A stretch of 64,000 nucleotides of DNA from Chromatocurvus halotolerans. GTDB lineage: Bacteria; Pseudomonadota; Gammaproteobacteria; Pseudomonadales; Halieaceae. Location of the stretch: NCBI RefSeq assembly GCF_004340525.1, contig NZ_SLWX01000014.1:20776-84775 (forward strand), in the 5' to 3' direction. Below are positions 1 to 9,370 of the stretch, one piece after another. Numbering within the stretch: the stretch's first letter is position 1; each line of letters starts with the position of its first letter. The position numbers and the translations under genes were made by a program. The notes beneath the pieces are model-generated. The model was not told the origin of the DNA. It ran no database searches and saw only the letters and a list, made by a program, of their open reading frames with translations.

Positions 1-553
1 ATGAAGCAACAGCAGGGCTAACGATTCGGCAACGGGAATGGAGTCATATAATTCCAGCACTGTGCAATGGACATACCCTGTGCAGCATGTATACCGGCCA
101 ACAAAAGCTGGCGACAAACCGCCGAGCGAGCTGGAAAGACGGCGGAATGACGAATCAACCTCACTGGCTACCAGGTTTCAAGCCGCCTAGACGCCGACAG
201 CGGCCTTGCAAGCAAAGAGCCGTGAATCAGATCCGAGAGAGAGTATTCCAGGGTAGGGTTATCGCTCTGAATTGGAAATTCACCTTGGACGACAACGACC
301 TGAGCAATGAGAATAGATTATGTTGCCAGGGCGATACTGATGCTTATTACCCGATTCCCGAATCTGTTCTGCGTCAGTCTCCACCGACAACCCAGAATTG
401 GAATAACGACTTTAGTGGCTCGACGCGTCGGGATACGTTCTATCCCGCGTTCGATAACAAAGAAAAGCGCGATCATACAGAAGGACACGCAAGGTATTAC
501 GATGAGATGAATTGGATCTTCGCTCTACTGGCGTCGTGGTTGCAGGCGCGCAA
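1..553. other. Left-edge region without a convincing gene
   Basis: A 156-codon open frame exists at 87-557 (+), but its product shows no recognisable domain, is rich in Arg, Asn and Asp, and has no clear ribosome-binding site. It overlaps the start of the first glycosyltransferase. The stretch is less GC-rich than the core operon. It could be a degraded gene or the 5' region of the glycosyltransferase operon. I see no terminator, tRNA or repeat. Confidence 0.35.
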
Positions 554-1834
554 ATGAGTCACCACCCAGACAAAAGTACGCCACCCAGGAATCGTCGTAT
601 GCTCTTGATTGCGTATCACTTTCCCCCCGTACGCGTCAGCAGCGGTTTGCAACGGACCCTTGCAAATACCCGTTACCTGCCTGATGCAGGCTGGACCCCT
701 GTTGTGATAACGGCGAACCCACGAGCCTACAGGGATGTTGATAGCGGCCAACTCAAGGATATTCCGCGAGGAACCGCTGTTCACAGATGCGCTGCACTGG
801 ATACATCCCGTCATCTGGCGGTCGGAGGCAGGTACATTAGCTGGATGGCTCTCCCGGACCCCTGGTCCAGTTGGGTGCCTTTTGCGGTGATGAGATCACT
901 TTGGGAGGTAAAGACGAAGAAGATCGATATAGTGTGGTCTACATTCCCCATAGCAAGCGCCCACCTTATTGCGCTTATCGTGACCAAGATAACCCGCCTG
1001 CCCTGGATAGCCGATTTCAGGGACAGTATGACTGAAGACGACTATCCCACTGATAAGCGTAAATGGAGCGTCTACCGGTGGATTGAAGAAAAGACTATTC
1101 GCCACTGCAGGTTCGCGATATTCACAACGGAAAGCGCCGCAGCCATGTACGCAGCCAGGTACCCCGAAGAACCCAGTGCAAAGTGGCAGGTTATTCCGAA
1201 TGGTTATGATGAAACGATATTCGAAGAAATTGAAACAGCAATCAAAACACAACCGACAGCGGGCAATCCGCTGACCATCCTTCACGGTGGTGTTATTTAT
1301 CCAAGCGAAAGAGACCCAACAGCTTTTTTTGATGCTTTGAAATCACTGCGTGATGCGGAAAAAATTACCGCCGAGACTTTTCAGGTAAAGCTCAGGGCCT
1401 CAGGTCATGACAGCGTGATACGGCCGATGCTGGAAATGAGAAACCTCACAGATATCGTCACACTACTACCACCCCTCCCCTTCAGAAAAGCAGTTGAGGA
1501 GGCGTTTGCGTCCGATGCACTTCTCATTTTGCAGGGAAAAAGCTGCGATCACCAGATACCCGCAAAACTGTACGAATACTTTCGGGCAGGAAAGCCAATA
1601 CTCGTACTGGCAAACTCAGATGGAGATACGGCAAGAACCGCTAACGAAGCGGGCATTCGCGTGACGGCTTCACTTGAGTGCAAAGGTTCTATTCAAGGGC
1701 TGCTCGAGCACTTTCTTGCTGGGCCAGATAATCCAGACCTCACGCCAACGCGGGACCAAGTGTCGCGCTACTCTCGAAAAGCTGGCGTTCTTCAACTTGG
1801 CAGATTGGCATGGCGAATTATAGGGTGCAAATAA
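554..1834 (+). CDS. GT4-like glycosyltransferase
   Basis: A cytoplasmic glycosyltransferase of 426 aa, expected to add a sugar to the lipid-linked EPS repeat unit. The N-terminus carries the YHFPP...SSGLQR sequence typical of the donor-side start of EPS GT-B enzymes. The C-terminal half has a conserved KLYEYFRAGKP segment, where the acidic residue would contact the nucleotide sugar. The frame opens at a TTG at 512; I prefer ATG 554, and ATG 599, directly before the MLLIAYHFPP core, is also possible. No strong ribosome-binding site separates them. It is the first clear gene of the plus-strand sugar-transfer block. Donor and acceptor cannot be told from sequence. Confidence 0.8.
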   Translation: MSHHPDKSTPPRNRRMLLIAYHFPPVRVSSGLQRTLANTRYLPDAGWTPVVITANPRAYRDVDSGQLKDIPRGTAVHRCAALDTSRHLAVGGRYISWMALPDPWSSWVPFAVMRSLWEVKTKKIDIVWSTFPIASAHLIALIVTKITRLPWIADFRDSMTEDDYPTDKRKWSVYRWIEEKTIRHCRFAIFTTESAAAMYAARYPEEPSAKWQVIPNGYDETIFEEIETAIKTQPTAGNPLTILHGGVIYPSERDPTAFFDALKSLRDAEKITAETFQVKLRASGHDSVIRPMLEMRNLTDIVTLLPPLPFRKAVEEAFASDALLILQGKSCDHQIPAKLYEYFRAGKPILVLANSDGDTARTANEAGIRVTASLECKGSIQGLLEHFLAGPDNPDLTPTRDQVSRYSRKAGVLQLGRLAWRIIGCK

Positions 1835-2002
1835 AAAGAACATTATCGGCATTAATGGCAACCTAATTGGACTGGATCACTATGGTAAGGCGGGAAGCAT
1901 GAGTAAATCGCATCTCGACAAGACTGTCTTGCTCACAGAACTCAAATTTAACTGCTTCGCCTCTGTCTCTTCTGCGGCACCATTTATCCTCGGAGCCTGC
2001 TG

Positions 2003-3079
2003 ATGCGTGTTGCGATACTTTACTACCCTATGCTGTTCCAGCGGACCGGCGGTCTTCAGGTGCAGGTACGCGAGACAACTAAAGCCCTGCAGGCTATCGG
2101 CGTAAACGCCGAACTATTTGATTATGGCAAACATAAACTAACCGACTTCAATATCGCGCATGTTTTTTCACCCATTAACGGCAACCACCGAATTGTAGAG
2201 CAGGCAAAGAATGATGGCCTTAAGGTTGTCTTGTCGACGGTTCTGCACCCACCATGGTCACGATTTCAGAACAAACGTGCCGACTTTTCTTCCCGGCTAG
2301 CAGAACGCTTATCAGGTTGGTCCCAGAGTAGCACCCATCAACACATTCACAGTGCCCTCACCTTATCAGATGCTGTTATCGCACTCGGAGTTGCAGAGAG
2401 GGACATGCTTATGTCCGGTTACCGAACACCAAGGCCTAAACTGCACATTGTCCCGAATGGAATCAAGGAGGCGTTTTTTAGCGCAAACGAGGAAATATTT
2501 CGACAACACTTCGGTATCACAGGCAAATACGCATTGAACGTTGCGTCAGTAAGCCCTTACAAGAATCAGATGACGGCGCTCCAAGCACTGAAAGGGAAGG
2601 TGCCCCTGGTCGTTATTGGCCCTTGCGCAAAAGAGAATCACGCCTATTTAAAGGAAATGCAGGATTTTGGTGGGGAATGGTTTCGTTACCTGGGCGTTCT
2701 GGATAATGACGACCCAGCTTTGCCATCAGCCTATGCGGGCGCATCGCTCTTCATTTTACCTAGTCTCTCAGAGGTACAACCCATCTCCGCTCTGGAAGCA
2801 CTCGCTGCCAATTGTCCGGTGATCATCACGAATAATCACAGTCTGGACATGCTCGCAGGGCAAGAAATGCTTAAAGAGACTTCTCCCACTGACGTTCAAG
2901 CTATCTCGAATGCCGCGAGCACGTTTTTATCAATGAACATTGAGTCGCATGAAATATCAACTCAGGTTTCAACACTGACTTGGAAAAAAGCGGCGTACAA
3001 AATCCAAAACATATACTTGAATCTTGGCGGTCAAGTCACGGAAGGGCCTGAAAAATCACCACAAGCTATCCAAGATTAG
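2003..3079 (+). CDS. Glycosyltransferase family 4
   Basis: A GT-B fold glycosyltransferase of 358 aa. It starts with a hydrophobic strand and a glycine-rich TGGLQVQVRE segment typical of GT4 N-domains. Near the C-terminus it has SEVQPISALEA, which gives the E-x7-E pattern of retaining GT4 enzymes. A purine-rich GGAG motif lies about 10 nt before ATG 2003. It lies 168 bp after the preceding glycosyltransferase and is transcribed the same way, so both probably work in EPS repeat assembly on the inner face of the cytoplasmic membrane. The sugar specificity is unknown. Confidence 0.85.
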   Translation: MRVAILYYPMLFQRTGGLQVQVRETTKALQAIGVNAELFDYGKHKLTDFNIAHVFSPINGNHRIVEQAKNDGLKVVLSTVLHPPWSRFQNKRADFSSRLAERLSGWSQSSTHQHIHSALTLSDAVIALGVAERDMLMSGYRTPRPKLHIVPNGIKEAFFSANEEIFRQHFGITGKYALNVASVSPYKNQMTALQALKGKVPLVVIGPCAKENHAYLKEMQDFGGEWFRYLGVLDNDDPALPSAYAGASLFILPSLSEVQPISALEALAANCPVIITNNHSLDMLAGQEMLKETSPTDVQAISNAASTFLSMNIESHEISTQVSTLTWKKAAYKIQNIYLNLGGQVTEGPEKSPQAIQD

Positions 3080-3479
3080 GTGAAAGTGGGTCGCCCCTCA
3101 AATATGCTGTACAACACGTTGGTCGGTAGAATGACCACAGAAGTAGGTGTTCATAAGTGGAGTAAAGCGGTGGGCCAGAAAGCGCAAGACTGCGGTAGCC
3201 TCAGCACTCTTGAAGTGTGAGTTTCTGGAGGAGGGCAGCCGCGCGACAGGTCTCAGTCTGCTCACATGTTGCACAAGTGGGAGGAGGTCTTTCTGGAGGA
3301 AACTTCAGCCGCATTGCATAAATTAAGAGCATGCGAATATGAGACTCAAGACTGAGTAATAGTGAGCTTGCCAGGAGGCGGCCGTTTCCAGAATGGTGAT
3401 TACTAGATCATCCCTAAGGCGGAAAACTCTGGAGGTGTAGGGATCTTTTAAATCGTCGCATTTTTTTTATTCCCAAGGT
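3080..3479. other. 400-bp gap without a supported gene
   Basis: Only very short open frames are present here (up to about 29 codons), none with a recognisable product. A 12-nt string (tttctggaggag or near) occurs twice, around 3222 and 3290. The gap is long compared with the tight packing elsewhere, so it may be a decayed gene or insertion scar, but nothing in the sequence proves it. Confidence 0.4.
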
Positions 3480-4433
3480 ATGAAGATGAAAATATCAATA
3501 CTTTTTGCGACTCATAACGGCGCAAAGACGTTACCTTACATGCTTGAATCGCTGAGTGAGATTAACTGCCCATACGAGTGGGAACTGCTTGCAGTAAACA
3601 ACGAGAGCTCCGACGAGACCGAAGCAATACTCCAGTCCTATATTGGTGAACTGCCGATAAGGATCTTGAACCAACCCAAGCGTGGAAAAAATCGTTCTCT
3701 CAATTTAGGGCTTAAGGAAGCAACGGGAGATCTAATAGTTTTAACTGACGACGATGTGGTTCCCAATGAAGACTGGATTGTTCGCTTAGTTGATTGTGCG
3801 GAGGCGAATCCTAAGTTTGATATTTTTGCCGGTAGAATTGGTCCTTTATGGCCCTGCCAGCCAGATCCCGTGATCATCAGAAATGTCCCCTTGGGCACGA
3901 CTTATGCGATCAGCCCGACAACTTTAAATGAGGGACCGATCAATCCCGGCAACGTTTGGGGTCCAAATATGGCGATTCGACGAAGAGTCTTTGACGCGGG
4001 ACATACATTTAATGAGCATGTTGGCCCTGATAAGGGTAGATATATCATGGGGAGTGAGACTGAATTCACAGAAAGATTACACGTTGCTGGATATAAATGC
4101 TGGTTCTGTGACGCTGCTGTCGTGAAGCACATAATCAGGGAAAATCAAATGACTCAGAGCTGGGTGATTGATCGGGCGTTTCGCTCCGGTCGAGGAGAGA
4201 GAGTCAGAGCCAAAGACGACGAGTTTGCGGTTCCCAGCTTCATTGGAATTCCTAGATGGCGCATTAGAGTACTTCTACGGTCATACTATCTTAGTGCTTT
4301 CCATCTATTAACGGGTGACACAGATGCCAGATTTGCCGCGCGCTGGGAAATTTCTTTTTTGCACGGATACATAAATGAATCACTTAAGGTAAAGCTTCGC
4401 GGCGAGCAATCATTGAAGGCTGATGGTAAATGA
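3480..4433 (+). CDS. Glycosyltransferase family 2
   Basis: A GT-A fold glycosyltransferase of 317 aa. Residues 1-100 form the nucleotide-binding half (ISILFATHNGAKTL at the start, VNNESSDET after the second strand). LTDDDVVPNEDW around residue 83 carries the DxD-type metal site. No membrane segments are seen. An AAGGT purine stretch lies just before ATG 3480; a second ATG six bases later would give a better spacing. The next gene starts 11 bases before this one ends, so the two are probably translated together. Donor sugar unknown. Confidence 0.87.
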   Translation: MKMKISILFATHNGAKTLPYMLESLSEINCPYEWELLAVNNESSDETEAILQSYIGELPIRILNQPKRGKNRSLNLGLKEATGDLIVLTDDDVVPNEDWIVRLVDCAEANPKFDIFAGRIGPLWPCQPDPVIIRNVPLGTTYAISPTTLNEGPINPGNVWGPNMAIRRRVFDAGHTFNEHVGPDKGRYIMGSETEFTERLHVAGYKCWFCDAAVVKHIIRENQMTQSWVIDRAFRSGRGERVRAKDDEFAVPSFIGIPRWRIRVLLRSYYLSAFHLLTGDTDARFAARWEISFLHGYINESLKVKLRGEQSLKADGK

Positions 4434-5400
4434 AATGCCACACCACATTGACGTTATAATACCATGCTATAACTGTGGTCAATTTCTAGAAACCACTTTG
4501 GAATCGATCCATGCGCAAGCTGGTGAGTTCAGTATATGCGACATATTCATCGTAAACGATCGATCTGCCGACCAACGCACCATTGACTTGCTATATCAGC
4601 TCAAACTTAAAGGCCAAGTTCGTATTCTTGAAAACGACGGAAAAAAAGGTGCGGCGTCTGCGAGGAACACAGGACTTCGTGAGAGTCGATCCGAATGGAT
4701 TATTTTTCTAGACGGCGATGACATATTACAGCCCGGCAGTATTCAGGCCAGGATCGACGTCCTCAAAAGCCACCCTGCAATTGAATGGATCGGTGGAGAC
4801 ATAACACTGATGGATGAAGCGGGGACAAAGGAACGAGAGGGCTTTTTCAGCTCGCGACCACGTACCAGACAGGTACTGCAGCCTGCCTGGTCAAGCCAGC
4901 ATGCAACCATATTTGTGCGGCCGGTAGAAATGTTCGCTAAAGCATGCCTCACTCAGGTCGGTGCGAGCTTGATTAGCCGCAGACTTATTGAGGAAGTGGG
5001 CGGTTTCAATGAGAATCTCTGGCAGGCGGAAGACTACCAACTCTGGCTTAAGCTTGCCAATGTTGCAGATTTCGCTTTCATACCAAGGAGCCTGCTCCTT
5101 TACAGGCAGCACGATGGCAGCACAATGGCAACGGACAGTCCACCGAGAAAATGGACCATTCAGGCGTTCCAAGAACTCGAAAGTGACCCCTATTTTTCAC
5201 AGATCAACTGGCTGTTAAAGCAAAGAATATCTCAATTCTATACAGAGAACGCCTGGTATTTTGTTCTTAAGCACCAGTTTCTGGCCGCTGCGAACTCCTA
5301 TTTTCATGCGTTTTTATACAGGCCCAATATGCGATCGGTAGTTGAGATTATGAAACTGGTGCCTCGCGCATTTGTCTCAACAAAGTCGCGCCTGCAATAG
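4423..5400 (+). CDS. Glycosyltransferase family 2
   Basis: A 325-aa GT2 enzyme. DVIIPCYNCGQFLETTL opens the GT-A fold, IVNDRSAD follows, and FLDGDDILQPGS around residue 88 provides the DxD motif; GGFNE is the acceptor-side motif of the family. ATG 4423 overlaps the previous gene by 11 nt and has GAAGG 4-5 nt upstream; ATG 4435 is an alternative. It is part of the same plus-strand glycosyltransferase operon, ahead of the flippase, and is expected to extend the lipid-linked repeat unit in the cytoplasm. Confidence 0.87.
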   Translation: MVNEMPHHIDVIIPCYNCGQFLETTLESIHAQAGEFSICDIFIVNDRSADQRTIDLLYQLKLKGQVRILENDGKKGAASARNTGLRESRSEWIIFLDGDDILQPGSIQARIDVLKSHPAIEWIGGDITLMDEAGTKEREGFFSSRPRTRQVLQPAWSSQHATIFVRPVEMFAKACLTQVGASLISRRLIEEVGGFNENLWQAEDYQLWLKLANVADFAFIPRSLLLYRQHDGSTMATDSPPRKWTIQAFQELESDPYFSQINWLLKQRISQFYTENAWYFVLKHQFLAAANSYFHAFLYRPNMRSVVEIMKLVPRAFVSTKSRLQ

Positions 5401-5422
5401 CATTGCGGAATTCTTCCACACA

Positions 5423-6883
5423 ATGAACTCCACCCGAGGCGGCCTTTTTTTCTCCCTAAGCGAGCGCTATCTCCTTATTGCTATACAGCTCGCCAGCGGG
5501 ATGATCCTAGCCAGGCTGCTTACTCCCGAAGAAATTGGAATCTACTCCGTCAGTTTAGCTGTGATAGGAGTCGCCCAAGTACTGCGCGACTTTGGTATCG
5601 GCAGCTTCATCATTCAGGCTCAGCACCTCTCCGAGCGGCACATACGCACCGCTTTTGGTTTCTCTCTTTTGTTGGGGGCAACGTTATTCCTCACCATATT
5701 CTCACTGGCACCTATCGCAGGGGTTTTCTATGATGACGACCGCATTGTTCATACGATGCGGATAAGTTCGATCAACTTCCTGATATTGCCCTTCTGCTCT
5801 ATATCTATTTCACTACTACGCCGCAATATGCTCTTCAAACGCCTCGCATTGGTAGCAGTCATTTCATCCCTTATCGGTTTTATCGTAGGCGTGTCGTTGG
5901 CGCTCAAGGGATTCGGCCCAAACAGTATGGCACTCGGTGCTGTGGCCAGCAATACCACTACTGGCATTCTCGCCTGGCTAGCAAGAACCGATCGCAAGCT
6001 GCTGATGCCCGGACTCTCTGAATGGCGAGAGATACTCAAGTTTGGCTCGCAAAGCTCTCTAGCAGGACTGGTATCCAGCGTTTCTATGGACATCAACGAT
6101 CTGGCACTTGGCAGGATTCTCGGTTTCGCGCCCGTGGCGATGTTGAGTCGAGCCCAGGGCATTATGAATCTGTTTCACCGGGATATCATGGCTGCGATTC
6201 GTGGGGTGATGTTTCCTTCTTTCGCGAAATCACACCGTGAAGAGTCATCTGTCGATGCGGAATACATAAAAAGTGTGACCAATATCACCGCATTCGCATG
6301 GCCTTTTTACGCTTTCGCAGCGCTGTATGCCGATGAAATAATCAGGCTTATGTTTGGCACCCAATGGAACGAGGCGGCGCATCTTGTTCCCTGGTTTTGC
6401 CTGGCCGGTGCCTTCGCCTCAACCTGGAACCTGATACTGAATGCGGTAATGGCAGTAGGCCGAATAGATTTATATACGAAAGCAGAGCTTGTAATTCAAC
6501 CACTGCGTGCGACACTTATGGTGGTAGTTGCAGTTGTTTTTGAATCTTTGACCGCATGCGCGATTGCATTCTTTTTGGTGTATGCAATGAGCACTCCATT
6601 TTTGTATTGGGTAAAAGGCAAGTGCATACCAACAAACTATACGTCGTTGCGATCCGGACTCGTGGCCAGCGCCAGCCTTACTCTGACGAGCATGGCTTTA
6701 CCTGCGTTACTTATCTCTCAAGTGCCTGAGCAGCGGGAGCTTACAGAAACAGCGTTGTTGGTGTGCGCTGGCGGCGCACTGGCAGGCCTGTCCTGGTTGT
6801 TTGCGCTTTTGACGTTCAATCATCCGCTGAAATTCGACCCGATAGTTCGCAGGACTCTCGCGTCATTCCATATACACAAGTAG
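5423..6883 (+). CDS. Wzx-type polysaccharide flippase
   Basis: A 486-aa integral membrane protein with about 12-14 hydrophobic segments, belonging to the polysaccharide transporter (MOP/PST) group. SERYLLIAIQLASGMILARLLTPEEIGIYSVS near the N-terminus is the typical first two helices of these flippases. It would move the finished lipid-linked repeat unit to the periplasmic face. A TTG frame opens at 5372 inside the previous gene, but ATG 5423 puts the start exactly before the family's usual N-terminus. It is the only flippase in the window, which ties the plus-strand glycosyltransferase block to the export machinery on the other strand. Confidence 0.85.
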   Translation: MNSTRGGLFFSLSERYLLIAIQLASGMILARLLTPEEIGIYSVSLAVIGVAQVLRDFGIGSFIIQAQHLSERHIRTAFGFSLLLGATLFLTIFSLAPIAGVFYDDDRIVHTMRISSINFLILPFCSISISLLRRNMLFKRLALVAVISSLIGFIVGVSLALKGFGPNSMALGAVASNTTTGILAWLARTDRKLLMPGLSEWREILKFGSQSSLAGLVSSVSMDINDLALGRILGFAPVAMLSRAQGIMNLFHRDIMAAIRGVMFPSFAKSHREESSVDAEYIKSVTNITAFAWPFYAFAALYADEIIRLMFGTQWNEAAHLVPWFCLAGAFASTWNLILNAVMAVGRIDLYTKAELVIQPLRATLMVVVAVVFESLTACAIAFFLVYAMSTPFLYWVKGKCIPTNYTSLRSGLVASASLTLTSMALPALLISQVPEQRELTETALLVCAGGALAGLSWLFALLTFNHPLKFDPIVRRTLASFHIHK

Positions 6884-6894
6884 GGGGTCGAATC

Positions 6895-7659
6895 GTGGAA
6901 CAGCCGATTAGTCTACAGTTACTCAACATTATGCTTTTAACGGCTATCCTGGCAATTTCTCTCTGGATATTCCGCAAAGCCAGCAAGATTCACAAAGCGT
7001 CTTACCGGCTAATCGATGACGCTGCTATCGTTCGCAAAGAGACGCAGGCGCTTTTTGCGCAATGTCAGGCACTGCGAATTCTGGAAAGCAAGCTACATCT
7101 TGATCAGCCGTTACCCGCAACGCGTGGCTGGGCTGGATCACCTGACTTTCTGCTGACATTGGCGGATCAGGTGCTCGCAAAGAAACCCACCATCGTGGTC
7201 GAATGCAGCTCAGGTGTTTCGACACTAGTCATAGCGCGCTGTCTTCAATTGAATGGCCATGGGCATGCGTACAGTCTTGAGCATGATCAAACATACGCAA
7301 AGAAAACTGAGGATATGCTGACCAGCTTTAACTTGAATGACTATGCAACGATTTTATATGCACCTTTGGTAGTTAAAGGCAATGACAGTGCCTGGTATGA
7401 CGAATCAGTATTGTCGGATCACATAGCACCCATCGATATTTTGATTGTAGATGGCCCACCAGAGAGCACAGCCCCTCTCGCACGACTGCCCGCCGTACCA
7501 AGATTACTTCCACGCATGAACGCGAACGCGACAATCATACTTGATGATGCTGATCGTGAAGCGGAGCGGGAGACTGTAAAACGTTGGCTGCAAATGGAGC
7601 CAACGTTTCACGTTAATCACCTACACCATGAAAAAGGTTGTGTCATATTGTCAAGATAG
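6895..7659 (+). CDS. Membrane-anchored class I methyltransferase-like protein
   Basis: 254 aa. One hydrophobic segment lies near residues 8-25, followed by a soluble domain. VVECSSGVSTLVIA (around residue 105) resembles the glycine-rich motif I of SAM-dependent methyltransferases, and PIDILIVDGPPE and IILDDADRE match later motifs. The GTG start at 6895 has a GGGG ribosome-binding site 7 nt upstream and follows the flippase by 11 bp. It could methylate a sugar or a cap of the polysaccharide, but the substrate is not visible. It is the last gene of the plus-strand block and is convergent with the TPR gene. Confidence 0.65.
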   Translation: MEQPISLQLLNIMLLTAILAISLWIFRKASKIHKASYRLIDDAAIVRKETQALFAQCQALRILESKLHLDQPLPATRGWAGSPDFLLTLADQVLAKKPTIVVECSSGVSTLVIARCLQLNGHGHAYSLEHDQTYAKKTEDMLTSFNLNDYATILYAPLVVKGNDSAWYDESVLSDHIAPIDILIVDGPPESTAPLARLPAVPRLLPRMNANATIILDDADREAERETVKRWLQMEPTFHVNHLHHEKGCVILSR

Positions 7660-7700
7660 CTGAGCCTTTTAACGCTGATTACTGCTCGAACCTAGCGTAT

Positions 7701-8393
7701 CTACTCTTCCTCAGCTAGTCGTTTTTTCAAGCCTTGCAAAGGAAACCCTGCCGCGTAGACTGCATCAGCGTATTTCTTGGCTTCATTATTTTTACCCATA
7801 TCAAGGAGAAACAAACCGTAGTTGTATTTGGCCTGCAAATTATGAGGCGCCAAATCCACTGCTCTTTTGTACGCTGCATCGGCTCTTTCATTGTAACCTT
7901 GCCGGTGAGAGAGTAGACCCATGAGCATATATGCCATATCGTCATTCGGACTGAAGTTAGTCGCGCGCTGCAAATAGCATTCAACTGGGGGTATGTCCAA
8001 ATCTCGGAGCATGAATCGCTGATTGCTGTCGAGCGACAACTGATGCCGAATCATCGCATTCAATGCCCGATGATGATTCGGCCAAGCCCTTAAGGTATAG
8101 TCAAGGTTAGCGAGCAAATCTCTCGACCTACCGCGAAGTTGCTCCATATCCGTAGTAAAATGATAGCGTTCTACCAGTTCCAGTTTGTCCGCTAATGCGC
8201 CTCGACCAAGGTAGTCAAACGGGCCAAATCCCTGACCCTGTCCTCGACAGCTGCCTCCATCGAATGTGTCGCCCACCCAAGGAGCAGATCGTTGCGCCAT
8301 ACTCTGCGCAGATAGCAACGCTGAAAGAATTAGCACAAGCCAACTCTGCATAAACCACCGGCGCTTCAGCGACCGTAGACTCAAAAATCTCAT
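7701..8393 (-). CDS. Exported TPR-repeat protein
   Basis: 230 aa. The N-terminus (basic residues, then a hydrophobic stretch ending in AQSMAQ) is a signal peptide, so the mature protein is probably periplasmic. Residues 110-215 contain about two to three tetratricopeptide-like repeats (ATNFSPNDDMAYMLMGLLSH, then RAVDLAPHNLQAKYNYGLFL). The start at 8393 is fixed by a 4-bp ATGA overlap with the deacetylase stop. It is the last gene of the minus-strand EPS operon. TPR proteins in such operons usually scaffold polymerase or export complexes; that role is inferred here. Confidence 0.7.
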   Translation of the reverse strand: MRFLSLRSLKRRWFMQSWLVLILSALLSAQSMAQRSAPWVGDTFDGGSCRGQGQGFGPFDYLGRGALADKLELVERYHFTTDMEQLRGRSRDLLANLDYTLRAWPNHHRALNAMIRHQLSLDSNQRFMLRDLDIPPVECYLQRATNFSPNDDMAYMLMGLLSHRQGYNERADAAYKRAVDLAPHNLQAKYNYGLFLLDMGKNNEAKKYADAVYAAGFPLQGLKKRLAEEE

Positions 8394-9370
8394 TCTCTTT
8401 TCACAGCCCATTCATTGAACATCAAGCGTAAACCAAACTTAACGCGTGAAGTATCCCATGGTGTGAACCGATGTAGCTGTAATTTGTCAGTGTCGGGGGA
8501 ATTAAACCCATTATCAGTGCTGACAGCGGCGTCAAAGCCTACATCCTGTACTATTTTTCGATGACGATTATCGTAATCCAGTCCGCGACGTCCGTTAGGG
8601 TAAGCAAACAGATTTACGGGCCTTTGCAATAAGTCTTCAAGACACGCCTTACTATCAACTATCTCTTTTTTCACTGAGTTGTCGTCTTCACATGAAAGAA
8701 TCGGATGATTAACGGTATGCGCACCAATATCAAATCCACTCCGGGACAAGGCTCTGAGTTGACACGTGTCAAGCATGGGTGTGTCTGCAGGTCGCACCCC
8801 CAGGAGACGTTCCAGTTCGTGCATCAAACATCCTCGCTCGTTTAGTGGTTTGTGCTTTACGTGAGCCAATATTCGGCCTATTGCCTGTTTCCTGGCTTCA
8901 ATTGTGTCGAGTGAGATTGTCTCGCCGGCAAATAACGAACCATCAACAGCATCGCTTTTCGTTTGCCTTATAGTTTCGATAACCCTGTCATTCCACATCA
9001 AACCACCGTCAAGAAAGCCTGTTGCCACGAAAACGGTTGCTGGAATACCGTGCCGAGCGAGAACAGGCGCGGCTACAGTCATGTTGTCGGCATAGCCATC
9101 ATCAAAGGTCACACAGATCGACCGTGGCGCTACCGTTCCGTCTTTGAGTCGCTCTACCCCTTCTCGAAGACTAATCGGGTTGAAGTACCTCCTTAGAAGA
9201 GCCATCTGACGATCAAATTGATTACTCAAAACCACACCAGGCCTCAGTGGGTCAAATCGGTGCAATACCCGATGATAAATCAAGATGCTTAAATGCGACG
9301 ATCCTGGCTTTGGATTAAGCATATCAGTGAATAACAGCGGCGCTTTCGACAGTGAGGAGCCCCTAAGCAT
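8390..9370 (-). CDS. Polysaccharide deacetylase
   Basis: 326 aa, NodB-homology carbohydrate esterase family 4. Three catalytic motifs are visible: SICVTFDDGYADN (Asp-Asp, catalytic base and metal), GAHTVNHP (the H-x3-H metal ligands) and LFAYPNGRRG. It has no obvious signal peptide. It would remove N-acetyl groups from an amino-sugar polymer or lipid-linked precursor. ATG 9370 overlaps the O-ligase stop by 8 bp, and ATG 9322 is an alternative. It is one of three deacetylases in the operon, and differs from the XrtA-type DUF3473 enzyme at 23554. Confidence 0.85.
   Translation of the reverse strand: MLRGSSLSKAPLLFTDMLNPKPGSSHLSILIYHRVLHRFDPLRPGVVLSNQFDRQMALLRRYFNPISLREGVERLKDGTVAPRSICVTFDDGYADNMTVAAPVLARHGIPATVFVATGFLDGGLMWNDRVIETIRQTKSDAVDGSLFAGETISLDTIEARKQAIGRILAHVKHKPLNERGCLMHELERLLGVRPADTPMLDTCQLRALSRSGFDIGAHTVNHPILSCEDDNSVKKEIVDSKACLEDLLQRPVNLFAYPNGRRGLDYDNRHRKIVQDVGFDAAVSTDNGFNSPDTDKLQLHRFTPWDTSRVKFGLRLMFNEWAVKRE

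Noticed and set aside
87..557. 156-codon open frame at the left edge
   Set aside because: No domain, no ribosome-binding site, unusual composition and overlap with the glycosyltransferase; treated as non-coding or relic.
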